NCBI GenBank assembly: GCA_965112735.1
Contig: OZ218961.1
Span: 2,728,001-2,792,000, forward strand
Length of the DNA stretch: 64,000 nt
Source: Phaeosaccion multiseriatum
Lineage: Eukaryota; Ochrophyta, other classes
Direction: 5' to 3'
Position numbers and translations under genes: made by a program. The notes below the pieces were generated by a model, which searched no databases, was not told where the DNA came from, and saw nothing but the letters and a program-made list of their open reading frames with translations. This document shows positions 1 through 10,813 of the stretch, one piece after another (position 1 is the first letter of the stretch; the number at the start of each line of letters is the position of its first letter).

Positions 1-509
1 CCCCGGCAAAGCTGAGGCCTTCATTTATTCCCCAGCTGGGAACATCGCGTGACCGTTTGCACAGCCCCTTTGCTGCATCATCATCGACGCGAATCTTTCA
101 TACGACCCGATGGTGGTGTCTTTCTCTACACCAACATTGTACCGCTCCTAAGTGCTGGCACAAGCCTCTCCAACCCCCCCCCCCCGGACTTCATAAAGTC
201 AAGCACAAATCGAAAACCGTCATAATTACGTAAGGATGGGGAACGTTCCTTTTTGGATCTTCCCTCTGCCTTCCCCTCCTCGTTTCCTTCCTCATATTCC
301 ACAGTCCACAGCAGCTACAAAGAAGAGACAGACCAGGAACGCTTATCTCATCACCGCCAAGAAGAAGTCCGTGCTTCTACGCCAGTCAGCCTTCAGGTTG
401 TCAAGAGAGCAGCAGGAGCAGCCAGAGGATCTTTTTCGTAGTGTGAGCGACGAGGAGCAGTCGAAGCCGCAGTGGAAGATGCAGCAGTAGCGCAGAAGCA
501 GCAGCCAGA

Positions 510-3383
510 ATGTCCCTTAGTGATGCCATTACTGCCGCAGAGGCCGTTGTGCTGCAGCTTAAGCAGGAGATTGAGGATGCCTTCCCGTCGAGGTGTGCCA
601 TCACGTCGAGCGACTGCACGGCCTCCCACAATAGCGCTTGCAGCAGCATCAGGAGTGGGGCCACCTGCGAGGTGGACGGGGTGCTCGACGAATGCGAAGA
701 GGAGTCTTGCGGGTGAGTAGGAAGTAGGCACCACGCCGACGAGTCTTCCCATCCAACTAATAAAGCCTGGCCTTCCTCTCTCTTATTTTCTTTACTTCTC
801 TCTCCTCGCTCCCGTGCTCAGATACCTTGTCGACAAAACGCTGAGTGTGGTGAGGATTCCCGCGGCTCTAGCTGATGGAGAGAGCGGAAACCCCACGGAG
901 GCAAGTCTTATTGAAGCTGCGTGCTTCTCGGGACTGATTGAAGGTGAGCGAGAGGCAGGAGGAGGGGCAGGGGCCTAAAACAGGAGTTGAGCACATCGTT
1001 AACATCACTAGTCTCTCTCCCTCTCCCCCACTTGACATTTGACAGACTCTCTCAAGTCTGCCTACGATGATAACAACGAGAGGTACGGACTTGAAGCAGC
1101 CTTCTTCGGGAGCTGGAGCGGTGTCTTTCGGTACTTTCCTGGCATCGCTGAGGAAGAATGCGGCAACTTCGACCCGCGCTTAAGGTAGGGGCCACGTACG
1201 TGCTTCCGGGCTCTCTTGTGTACCGTCGATGGACTCAGTATCGCCTCCCCCTGCTCCCGTCCCCATTCATCTCTGTACGCAGGCCCTGGTTCGTTGGAGC
1301 GAGCAGCGGGCCTAAGGATGTCGTCATCATCCTCGACACGTCGGGGAGCATGAGATTTGAGGGCAAGATGGAGCTCGCCATCGAAGCGGTGCAGACGGTG
1401 CTCACCGGGATGACCTTCGACCACTACGTCAACGTCATCTCTTTCGACTCCTCGGCAGAGGTGCTAAGCCTCAGTACGGATTCGCTACTGCAGGTACCGC
1501 GGTAGTAGTCTATCTGGACAGCTCCTCGCTCCTCTCGCTCCCTTTGCATTGTTTGTACTGGCTGACAAACTGCGCTCTGCTGCTGCCCACCAGGCCACGG
1601 AAGAAAACCTGCTTGCTCTCTCTGGGCTGGTCGGCCAATTGTCTCCCAACGGCGGGACGAACTTCTACGAAGGTGAGCGAGAAGCGCTCTCTGAAATCTG
1701 TCCAGCAGCTGCTTCTGTACTCACGTATGTCTCTCCTTGTCGTGCCATCCATCATGTGCTCCAACCCTCTGCGGCAGCCTTCGACTTGGCGTTCGATCTC
1801 ATCGAGAGGTGAGCCTAGCCAAGTCAAGCGAAGAGCATCACATACGCACTGGCTGCAGCAATCCCCGGATTGGGCACCTCACCTCACTTACGTCATCTCA
1901 CGTACGTACCTGTTCCGTTTGCTTCGCTTGCAATTGTTGGTTCTATATGCCTTCCACAGCTCCGTCGCTAGCGGCAACACGGCGGGATGCCACACTACGA
2001 TTCTTTTCCTCACTGATGGTAAGCAAGCTCAAGCCGAACAGCTACGGAAGCGTCGCTGTACTGCATAAGCAATAAGACGCATTAGAGACAGGACTCAGGG
2101 CCACCCACGCGGATGGCTGACTCTTCCTTCTCCGCTGCTCTCTGCTCTGGCTACTGACTCCAGGAGGAATCAGTGACGGACCGCTGGATCCGCTGGATCC
2201 GCTGGAGACGACAGGCCTCATCGAGACCAGAAACGCGGACATTGGTGCGGAAATCTTCACCTTCTCCTTCGGCGAGGACGCAGACCAAGACACCGCACAG
2301 ACGATAGCCTGTGAGACGGACGGGATCTACCGTCACGTCAGCAGCACCGACGATCTCACGGGGGCAATGGCGTCTTACTACCAGCTCTACGCTGTCGGGA
2401 GTGGAAACAGCAGCTCACAAAACCTCACAACCTGGACTGAGCCCTACATCTTCGACACGAGCGGCCAGTTGGGCACTACTTGCGCGGCGTCTGCCTACGA
2501 CCACAGCACCAGGTAGGCGGCTTACAAGCGAGATGTTGCTGTCCGCGTGGCTTGGAACCCGGAAAGCAGCCAGACCTGTTCCCTCGCTTAGTGTGGCCTC
2601 CATCCTCCCCCTCTCTCGATCTGCGTCTTGCCTCTCTCCTCTCCGCAGCCCCTCCACCTTCCTGGGGGTGGTGGCAGTGGACTTTACGCTATCGACCTTC
2701 ACAGACCTCGACGTGGAGTACAGCTTCGTCCTTGACCGGCTCGTCGCAGAGTCAAGCACGTGCCCGGTCTTCGAGCTGTCCGAGTGCGACAAGCAGGCCT
2801 ACAGAGCCTCCATCTCTGACGCCAGCGTGTGCGCGAGCCAGTGCGAGTCTACTCAGGTTGGTCTTCGCCGCTCAGGGAGCGAGTCAACGGGGTGGCGGGG
2901 CGAGCTCGTCGCTCCTGTCGTCCTCCCACAGCAGGAAGCAAGCGCTGATTGCCGTCCCTTCCCCTCTGCCCCACTCCTACCCCGCTGCAGGAGCTCACTC
3001 CCGAGGACTGCATGCCCGCCGGGGAGTACCCAAGAACGCTATGGACCAACACGGACGCCACTTACTGGTCGTACGTGGCGCGGGCGTGCTGCGATACCGG
3101 TTCCCACGCTGACGCCAGCGTGCAAGAGCCCACGTGCTCCAGGACGACATCCACACAGGTGTTTCCTCGCGTTTCTGTCGATTGGATTGTGGCGTCTTGC
3201 GTTGTTTTCGTCTTCATGTTATGTGATGCTTTTGTGGCATACGTGGGTGTTAAGTTGCTCGTGTTGTTGTATCGAGAGCGACAGAGGAACAAGCGTGATG
3301 CGAGAGTCCAGTCACATGCTACGGAAACCCAAACTCGTCCAGCAGCAGAAGCAACAGCAGAAGCAAGAGCAGGCGGCGTCTAG
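510..3383 (+). CDS. VWA (alpha2delta-like) domain membrane protein, copy A, 10 exons, about 597 aa
   Basis: The exons are 510-712, 822-943, 1046-1184, 1283-1493, 1594-1672, 1778-1808, 1960-2018, 2164-2512, 2649-2856 and 2991-3383. All junctions are GT-AG and keep phase; the sum is 598 codons. The order is an N-terminal helical region, then FGSWSGVFRYFPG and DPRLRPWF, which match the VWA N-terminal region of calcium-channel alpha2delta proteins. A VWA domain follows with a complete MIDAS motif, DTSGSM (exon 4), a GGTNFYE motif (exon 5) and FLTDG (exon 7). After it come IACETDGIYRHVSS and WTEPYIFDTSGQLG, as in alpha2delta relatives, then a cysteine-rich stretch. One predicted membrane helix (IVASCVVFVFMLCDAFVAYV) and a short basic tail close the protein. 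The family binds ligand through a divalent metal at the cell surface. The chosen ATG is not followed by a signal peptide, so an upstream exon is probably missing. The ligand is unknown. Confidence 0.8.
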
Positions 3384-5260
3384 GAAGAAGAAAGATGATG
3401 GGAAGGAGAGCGTCGCTGATGCGCTGGTCGCCTTCTTGAGAGAGGTTGGCAAGGCCGGGATAGGGTAAGATGGCAACACGAGAGTGAATGCCCTCATGAA
3501 GTCGCTTATGAGAAGTGTACTAGTGTCAAAGGGTAATGGAAATCACGACTTTGTATGTTCTGTCACGCTTCAAGTTAGCCCAGGCTCTCCATCCAAAGCG
3601 AGACACTTCAAGGGTGCTCAGATTGCACTGGGGGGGGGGTTGCCAATGGGTGCCCACCCAACCTACATCTCATTATGCAGGGCCACAGAGCACGCACACC
3701 TGCCGCAGTACCTCTCACACACAAGAGTCAGGACACCACGACTCTGCCGTATAGCTGAAGCTTTCTCACTGAGCCATCTACGCCTCTCCTTTCGCTTAGC
3801 CTGCTTATTGCTGATGGGCCGGGACAACGCCTCTCTCGCTGCAGCCCCGCTCCCATTTTACGTAAGCAAGCGGGTGGATGAGTAGACTGCTTGCGACCTA
3901 GAGCACTCGGGGGTGGCTTGTGGAGCTGGCTGCTGCTGCCGGTCCACGCCCACTCGTTTGCAGCGCCTGGCCTGCTACTTCCCCGGCCCTTTCACTCAAT
4001 GAGGATGCTGTCGCGCGGCCAAGTCTTTCCATTAGGGCGCTGTCTCCTCTATTCCCTACCTATTGATCCTCTTTTACCCTTTCATCTGCCGTACTCCTGC
4101 CGTCTTCTGCATGCACTCCGTCGTTGTGGCTGCGTCTCTCTTCCTCAGCTCCACAGCGCTCGAGACATTGGAGCGGCTGAGTCCTCCGGCACGATCGAGC
4201 AGTAGTGACGAGATCAGACGTCAGGCAGCTCTCCCTCTCTCCTCGGCCTCCTCCCTGCTGATGCATGCATACCTCTTGCACATTCCGTCCATCCCTCCCT
4301 GCCCTGCTGCTTATCACACTCGCCAAACCGACAGCGCTTGAGCGCAGCCCACCAATGAAACACCCCTTGGTACATCTGCTTTTGGCACCCGGCCAGCTAC
4401 TCGGCAGCGCTTGACCTGAGCCCCGTGAGACACGCACACACCGCCTTGCTTTACCTTCTTCTGCATAGAGGAGAGGTAGGTACCGTCATGTCGCCAGCAA
4501 GGCCCTGTCGTTCTGCCCCCTTGTGTCACACGCTTCAACAGCGCGTCTCTCAGTACGGACAGGCATAATCTGCACTCGCTTTTCTCCTCTGCTCTAGCCA
4601 CGGAAGCAGCAGCGCTCAAAAAGAGCCCCCCCCTCCCCCGCTGGGGTTGGAAGCTTCCTTCTTGCTGATCATCCCTCCCCCGCTGCGGTTGGGCTCCTGT
4701 GTGATCAGTGGTGCTATATGGGATTGTAGCGCCCTAGTGTGGCGACACGCATCTGATGGGGTGGGTGTTGGTGATTAGTAGAGACCCCTGGTGGGTTGAT
4801 CCTGGCCTGCAACTTGTAGCTTCAAGCGCCATGCTATGCATTGGGTATCTCGCGGGTGTGATGAGCAGGCGAGGGGGGGGATGGGCGGGATGGGCAGGAG
4901 GCATGCGCGTATCAGCAGGGAGGAGGCCGAGGAGAGGAGCAGCAGCACTCAAGAAGCCCCTCCCCCCCGCGACGGCCGCCGCGAGGAGGGGGAGGCGTGT
5001 ACGTAAGGGGGGACGCAAGAAGCGAGGAGCAAGGAAGCCGCGCACCACCTCTCGCCCTGCTTCCGCTGCTCGTGGACAGGAGGAAGGGCAAGAGGAGGGG
5101 CACACCCGCCGCCCCCGTGCAGCCAAAAGAGAAAGGCACTGTGCAGCTGCCCAAGAGATTCCGCAGGTACCATTGAGTGCATAGTGGGGCGGCGATGGGC
5201 TCACAGACGCTCGAGAGCGAGCGCGTGTGCGAAGGCAGGGCGGTGGCCATCCGTCAGGCG
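3384..5260 (+). other. Conserved downstream part of unit A, possible extra 3' exons; no resolved gene
   Basis: A stretch at 3301-3468 reads ESSHMLRKPK, then Q/K repeats, then VADALVAFLREVGKAGIG, in a different frame from the VWA stop. It looks like protein conserved among the units, with A ending at TAA where B has CAA; this TAA also makes a GTAAGA donor. Further exon-like blocks follow. The block at 4148-4225 sits after CTTCCTCAG and encodes STALETLERLSPP. It would join the GG|GTAAGA donor in phase. The last block ends at 5176 with QLPKRFRRYH and a stop, and in A this block carries a 16-bp deletion relative to B. These could be alternative cytoplasmic-tail exons of the VWA gene or a separate small gene. 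AT-rich sequence at 5260-5320 may hold the polyadenylation site. Confidence 0.35.
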
Positions 5261-5382
5261 TGATATAATATCTATTACTACTATGTAATGCACAATCATA
5301 TATTCACACTGTAACCCCCTCTCTATTCTTCTCACATGCTTCTGTTCCTCCTTCTCCCCTTTTCCGCATCGCGACCCGAAAG

Positions 5383-5471
5383 CTGAAAGCTCCGGGCATT
5401 GTACTTCCTGTCGACTGTGCCCGTTCCCGTCGAGCCCCTTTCGGCGATCCACTGCCGAAGCTCTCTGTCGC
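5383..5471 (-). pseudogene. Antisense fragment of the EF-hand tail of the giant gene, copy in unit A
   Basis: The reverse complement of this 89-bp stretch matches 57840-57928 of the giant gene with about seven mismatches. On the minus strand it reads DRELRQWIAERGSTGTGTVD, against DRELRQWIADRDSTGTGTVD in the gene. Weaker similarity continues on the 3'-distal side, toward 5530, where the Ca-binding loop DGNGDG region is truncated. No start codon or full EF-hand remains, so it is a gene relic rather than a gene. Confidence 0.85.
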
Positions 5472-6048
5472 CCGCCTCTGTCTCTGCCTCGCAGAGGCTC
5501 TGCCGTATCTATGCCCATCCTCGTCCATACCAAAGGCAAAGCTGAGGCCTTCATTTATTCCTCAGCTGCTGGGAACATCGGTCAGTTTGTACAGCCCCTT
5601 TGCTGCATCATCATCGACGCAAATCTTTCATACGACCCGATGGTGGTGTCTTTCTCTACACCAACATTGTACTGCTCCTAATGTCACAAGCCTCTCCCAC
5701 CCCTCCCCCCCCCCCCCGGACTTCATGAAGTCAAGCACAAATCGAAAACCGTCATGATTACGTAAGGAATGGGGAACGTTCCTTTTTGGATCTTCCCTCT
5801 GCCCTTCCCCCTCCTCGTTTCCTTCCTCATCTTCCACAGTCCACCGCAGCTACAAAGAAGAGACAGACCAGGAACGCTTATCTCATCACCGCCAAGAAGA
5901 AGTCCGTGCTTCTACGCCGTCAGCCTTCAGGTTTGTCAAGAGAGCAGCAGGAGGAGCCAGAGGATGATCTTTTCGGTAGTGTGAGCGACGAGGAGTAGTA
6001 GAAGTCGCAGTGGAAGATGCAGCAGTAGCAGCAGAAGCAGCAGGCAGA

Positions 6049-8839
6049 ATGTCCCTTAGTGATGCCATCACTGCCGCAGAGGCCGTTGTGCTGCAGCTTA
6101 AGCAGGAGATTGAGGATGCCTTTCCGTCGAGGTGTGCCATCTCGTCGAGCGACTGCACGGCCTCCCACAATAGCGCTTGCAGCAGCATCAGGAGTGGGGC
6201 CACCTGCGAGGTGGACGGGGTGCTCGACGAGTGCGAAGAGGAGTCTTGCGGGTGAGTAGGAAGTAGGCACCACGCCGACGAGTCTTCCCATCCAACTAAA
6301 GCCTGGCCTTCCTCTCTCTTATTTTATTGAACTTCTCTCTCCTCGCTCCCGTGCTCAGATACCTTGTCGACAAAACGCTGAGTGTGGTGAGGATTCCCGC
6401 GGCTCTAGCTGATGGAGAGAGCGGAAACCCCACGGAGGCAAGTCTTATTGAAGCTGCGTGCTTCTCGGGACTGATTGAAGGTGAGCGAGAGGCAGGAGGA
6501 GGGGCAGGGGCCTAAAACAGGAGTTGAGCACACCTTTAATATCACTAGTCTCTCTCCCTGTCCCCTCCTGGACATTTGACAGACTCTCTCAAGTCTGCCT
6601 ACGATGACAACAACGAGAGGTACGGACTTGAAGCAGCCTTCTTCGGGAGCTGGAGCGGTGTCTTTCGGTACTTCCCTGGCATCGCTGAGGAAAAATGCGG
6701 CAGCTTCGACCCGCGCTTAAGGTAAGGGCCACGTACGTGCTGCGTGCCTCTCTTGTGTACCGTCGATGGACTCAGTATCACCCTCTCCTTTCTCACCCGT
6801 ACTCATCTCCGTACGTAGGCCCTGGTTCGTTGGAGCGAGCAGCGGGCCTAAGGATGTCGTCATCATCCTCGACACGTCGGGGAGCATGAGACTTGAGGGC
6901 AAGATGGAGCTCGCCATCGAAGCGGTGCAGACGGTGCTCACCGGGATGACCTTCGACCACTACGTCAACGTCATCTCTTTCGACACCTCGGCAGAGGTGC
7001 TCAGCCTCAGTACGAATTCGCTACTGCAGGTACTGGGGTTGTCTATCTGGACAGCTGTTCCCTTTTCATCGTTTGTACTGGCTGACAAACTGCGCTCTGC
7101 TGCTGCCCACCAGGCCACGGAAGAAAACCTGCTTGCTCTCTCTGGGCTGGTCGGCCAATTGTCTCCCAACGGCGGGACGAACTTCTACGAAGGTGAGCGA
7201 GAAGCGCTCTCTGAAATCTGTCCTGCAGTTGCTTCTGTACTCACGTATGTCTCTCCTTGTCTCCCGTCCATCATGTGACCCAACCCTCTGCGGCAGCCTT
7301 CGACTTGGCGTTCGATCTCATCGAGAGGTGAGCCTAGCCAAGTCAAGCGGTGAGCATCACATACGCACTGGCTGCAGCAATCCCCGGATTGGGCACCTCA
7401 CCTCACTTACGTCATCTCACGTACGTACCTGTTCCGTTTGCTTCGCTTACAATTGTTGGTTCTATGTGCCTTCCACAGCTCCGTCGCTAGCGGCAACACG
7501 GCGGGATGCCACACTACGATTCTTTTCCTCACTGATGGTAAGCAAGCTCAAGCCGAACAGCTACGGAAGCGTCGCTGTACTGCATAAGCAATAAGACGCA
7601 TTAGAGACAGGACTCAGGGCCACCCACGCGGATGGTTGACGCGTCCTTCTCCGCTGCTCTCTGCTCTGGCTACTGACTCCAGGAGGAATCAGTGTCGGAC
7701 CGCTGGATCCGCTGGAGACGACAGGCCTCATCGAGACCAGAAACGCGGACATTGGTGCGGAAATCTTCACCTTCTCCTTCGGCGAGGACGCAGAGCAAGA
7801 CACCACACAGACGATAGCCTGTGAGACGGACGGGATCTACCGTCACGTCAGCAGTACCGACGATCTCACGGGGGCAATGGCGTCGTACTACCAGCTCTAC
7901 GCCGTCGGGAGTGGAAACAGCAGCTCACAAAACCTCACAACCTGGACTGAGCCCTACATCTTCGACACGAGCGGCCAGTTGGGCACTACTTGCGCGGCGT
8001 CTGCCTACGACCACAGCACCAGGTAGGCGGCTTACAAGCGAGATGTTGCTGTCCGCGTGGCTTGGAACCCGGAAAGCAGCCAGACCTGTTCCCTCGCTTA
8101 GTGTGGCCTCCATCCTCCCCCTCTCTCGATCTGCGTCTTGCCTCTCTCCTCTCCGCAGCCCCTCCACCTTCCTGGGGGTGGTGGCAGTGGACTTTACGCT
8201 ATCGACCTTCACAGACCTCAACGTGGAGTACAACTTCGTCCTTGACCGGCTCGTCGCAGAGTCAAGCACGTGCCCGGTCTTCGAGCTGTCCGAGTGCAAC
8301 AAGCAGGCCTACAGAGCCTCCATCTCTGACGCCAGCGTGTGCGCGAGCCAGTGCGAGTCTACTCAGGTTGGTCTTCGCCGCTCAGGGAGCGAGTCAACGG
8401 GGTGGCGGGGCGAGCTCGTCGCTCCGGTCGTCCTCCCACTGCAGGAAGCAAGCGCTGATTGCCGTCCCTCCCCCTCTGCCCCACTCCTCCCCCGCTGCAG
8501 GAGCTCACTCCCAAGGACTGCATGCCCACCGGGGAGTACCCAAGAACGCTATGGACCAACACGGACGCCGCTAACTGGTTGTACGTGGTGCGGGCGTGCT
8601 GCGATACCGGTTCCCAAGCTGACGCCAGCGTGCAAGAGCCCACGTGCTTCAGGACGACATACACACGGGTGATTTACGAGCCTAGCGCTCTCGTTATGTT
8701 TTATTGCGTGGCGTTCTCCGGCATGTTTTGTGCTGCCGTATCATTTTGCGTTGGGTGCTGCCAAATCATGGAACAGCATCAACTTATGGGACTTGGTCGC
8801 AATCACCGCCGCTCTTTGTCGACAGAGTCTCGAGCGTGA
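6049..8839 (+). CDS. VWA (alpha2delta-like) domain membrane protein, copy B, 10 exons, about 576 aa
   Basis: The exons are 6049-6251, 6359-6480, 6583-6721, 6819-7029, 7114-7192, 7297-7327, 7479-7537, 7683-8022, 8159-8366 and 8501-8839. Each of the first nine matches copy A in length, except exon 8, which lacks A's 9-bp expansion. Exon 4 uses a TAG acceptor. The MIDAS motif DTSGSM and the surrounding VWA and alpha2delta motifs are intact. The membrane segment (ALVMFYCVAFSGMFCAAVSF, about 8690-8760) is unrelated to that of A. The frame ends soon after at STESRA-stop. An upstream in-frame ATG at 6010 is available in this copy only. No signal peptide is visible at either start, so the true N-terminus may be further upstream. 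Confidence 0.8.
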
Positions 8840-10560
8840 TGCGAGAGGCCAGTCACACGCTACGGAAACCTAAACTCGGCCAGCAGCAGAAGCAACAGCA
8901 GAAGCAAGAGCAGGCGGCGTCTAGGAAGAAGAAAGATGATGGGAAGGAGAGCGTCGCTGATGCGCTGGTCGCCTTCTTGAGAGAGATTGGCAAGGCCGGG
9001 ATAGGGCAAGATAGCAAAACGAGAGTGAATGCCCTCATGAAGTCGCTAATGAGTAGTGTACTGTCTTCTTCCTCCTCTGCCCAAGTCCAATGGAAACCAC
9101 GACCTTACATGTTCCTTCACGCTTGAAGTTAGCCTCCTCTTCTTATGCAGGCTCCCCATCTAAAACGAGACACTACAAGGGTGCTCAGATTGCACGCTGC
9201 TCCCCTTGGGGGCCGAGTGGCCTTGCTTCGCCAAAGGGTGCCCACCCAACCTACATCTCATAATGCAGGGCCACAGAGCACGCACACCTGCCGCAGTACC
9301 TCACAAGAGTCAGGACACCAGGACTCTGCCGTATAGCTGAAGCTTTCACGCCCACTCTTCCTCAGCTCCACAGCGCTCGAGACATTGGAGCGGCTGAGTC
9401 CTCCGGCACGATCGAGCAGTAGTGACGAGATCAGACGTCAGGCAGCTCTCCCTCTCTCCTCGGCCTCCTCCCTGCTGATGCATCCATGCCTCTTGCACAT
9501 TCTGTCCATCCCTCCCTGCCCTGCTGCTTATCACACTCGCCAAACCGACAGCGCTTGAGCTCAGCCCACCAGTGAAACACACAGACGCCACCTCGGTACA
9601 TCTGCTTTTGGCACCCGGCCAGCTACTCGGCAGCGCTTGACCTGAGCCCCGTGAGACACGCACACACCGCCTTGCTTTACCTTCTTCTGCATAGAGGAGA
9701 GGTAGGTACCGTCATGTCGCCAGCAAGGCCCTTGTCGTTCTGCCCCCTTGTCACACACTTCAACAGCGCATCTCTCAGTACGGACAGGCATGATCTGCAC
9801 TCGCTTTTCTCCTCTGCTCTAGCCACGGAAGCAGCAGCGCTCAAAAGGAGCCCCCCCCTCCCCCGCTGGGGTTGGAAGCTTCCTTCTTGCTGACCATCCC
9901 TCCCCCGCTGCGGTTGGGCTCCTGTGTGATCAGTGGTGTTACATGGGATTGTAGCACCCTAGTGTGGCGACACGCATCTGATGGGGTGGGTGTTGGTGAT
10001 TAGTAGAGACCCCTGGTGGATTGATCCTGGCCTGCAACTTGTAGCTTCAAGCGCCATGCTATGCATTGGGTATCTCGCGGGTGTGATGAGCAGGCGAGGG
10101 GGGGGGATGGACGGGATGTGCAAGAGGCATGCGCGTATCAGCAGAGAGGAGGCCGAGGAGACGAGCAGCAGCGCTCAAGAAGCCCCTGTGCCCCCCGCGA
10201 CGGCCGCCGCGAGGAGGGGGAGGCGTGTACGTAAGGGGGGACGCAAGAAGCGAGGAGCAAGGAAGCCGCACACCACCTCTCGCCCTGCTTCCGCTGCTCG
10301 TGGACAGCAGGAAGGGCAAGAGGAGGGGCACACCCGCCGCCCCCGTGCAGCCAAAAGAGGAAGGCACTCCGTGTGGGGGACGAGGTGCAGCTGCCCAAGA
10401 GATTCCGCAGGTACCATTGAGTGCATAGTGGGGCGGCGATGGGCTCACAGACGCTCGAGAGCGAGCGCGTGTGCGAAGGCAGGGCGGTGGCCATCCGTCA
10501 GGCGTGATGTAATATCTACTACTACTATGTAATGCACAATCATATATTCACACTGCAACC
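8840..10560 (+). other. Conserved downstream part of unit B, possible extra 3' exons; no resolved gene
   Basis: The frame beginning near 8836 reads VMREASHTLRKPK and continues without a stop through VADALVAFLREIGKAGIGQD to 9126, overlapping the end of VWA copy B in another frame. Exon-like blocks follow as in unit A: one after CTTCCTCAG near 9364 (STALETLERLSPP), and a last block ending VGDEVQLPKRFRRYH with its stop at 10418-10420. The second block has no canonical GT donor here; a GC donor (GG|GCAAGA) is conceivable in B and C where A has GTAAGA. Function is unknown. Confidence 0.35.
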
Positions 10561-10624
10561 TCTCTATTTTTCTCACATGCTTCTGTTCCTCCTTCTCCCC
10601 TTTTTCCGCATCGCGACCCGAAAG

Positions 10625-10713
10625 CTGAAAGCTCCGGGCATAGTACTTCCTGTCGACTGTGCCCGTTCCCGTCGAGCCCCTTTCGGCGATCCACTGCCGA
10701 AGCTCTCTGTCGC
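10625..10713 (-). pseudogene. Antisense fragment of the EF-hand tail of the giant gene, copy in unit B
   Basis: This is the same 89-bp relic as in unit A, at the same place in the unit and antisense to the VWA gene. It matches 57840-57928 on the opposite strand. Being at the same position in A and B, it was present before A and B separated. Unit C ends before this point, so it cannot be scored there. Confidence 0.85.
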
Positions 10714-10813
10714 CCGCCTCTGTCTCTGCCTCGCAGAGGCTCTGCCGTATCTATGCCCATCCTCGTCCATACCAAAGGCCATGAGTACTAGAGAGCCGCG
10801 TGCTCCTCATGAG

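Larger units (their letters stand above)
1..5534 (+). repeat. Segmental duplication unit A (VWA gene plus downstream region), left edge cut by the window
   Basis: This is the first of three near-identical units. Its left end, beginning GGCAAAGCTGAGGCC at base 4, matches 5535 (unit B) and 14694 (unit C). It holds VWA gene copy A, about 1.9 kb of downstream sequence and an antisense EF-hand fragment near its right end. A and B are directly abutting, and the shared junction sequence is AAAGGC. By eye the copies differ by scattered substitutions and small indels, except in the transmembrane-coding segment (about 3149-3297), which does not align. Unit A also carries a 9-bp in-frame tandem triplication, against a single copy in B and C, in the exon beginning at 2164. 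Confidence 0.9.
5535..10780 (+). repeat. Segmental duplication unit B (VWA gene plus downstream region)
   Basis: Second copy of the unit, directly following A in the same orientation. It matches A from GGCAAAGCTGAGGCC to ATACCAAAGGC at about 10780 and then diverges into unique sequence. It keeps the antisense EF-hand fragment and the part of the downstream region lost in C. The downstream 16-bp segment missing from A is present here. Confidence 0.9.

Noticed and set aside
393-752. Minus-strand frames opposite exon 1 of each VWA copy
   Set aside because: They overlap a plus-strand exon with in-phase splicing and family motifs, and have no recognisable domain.
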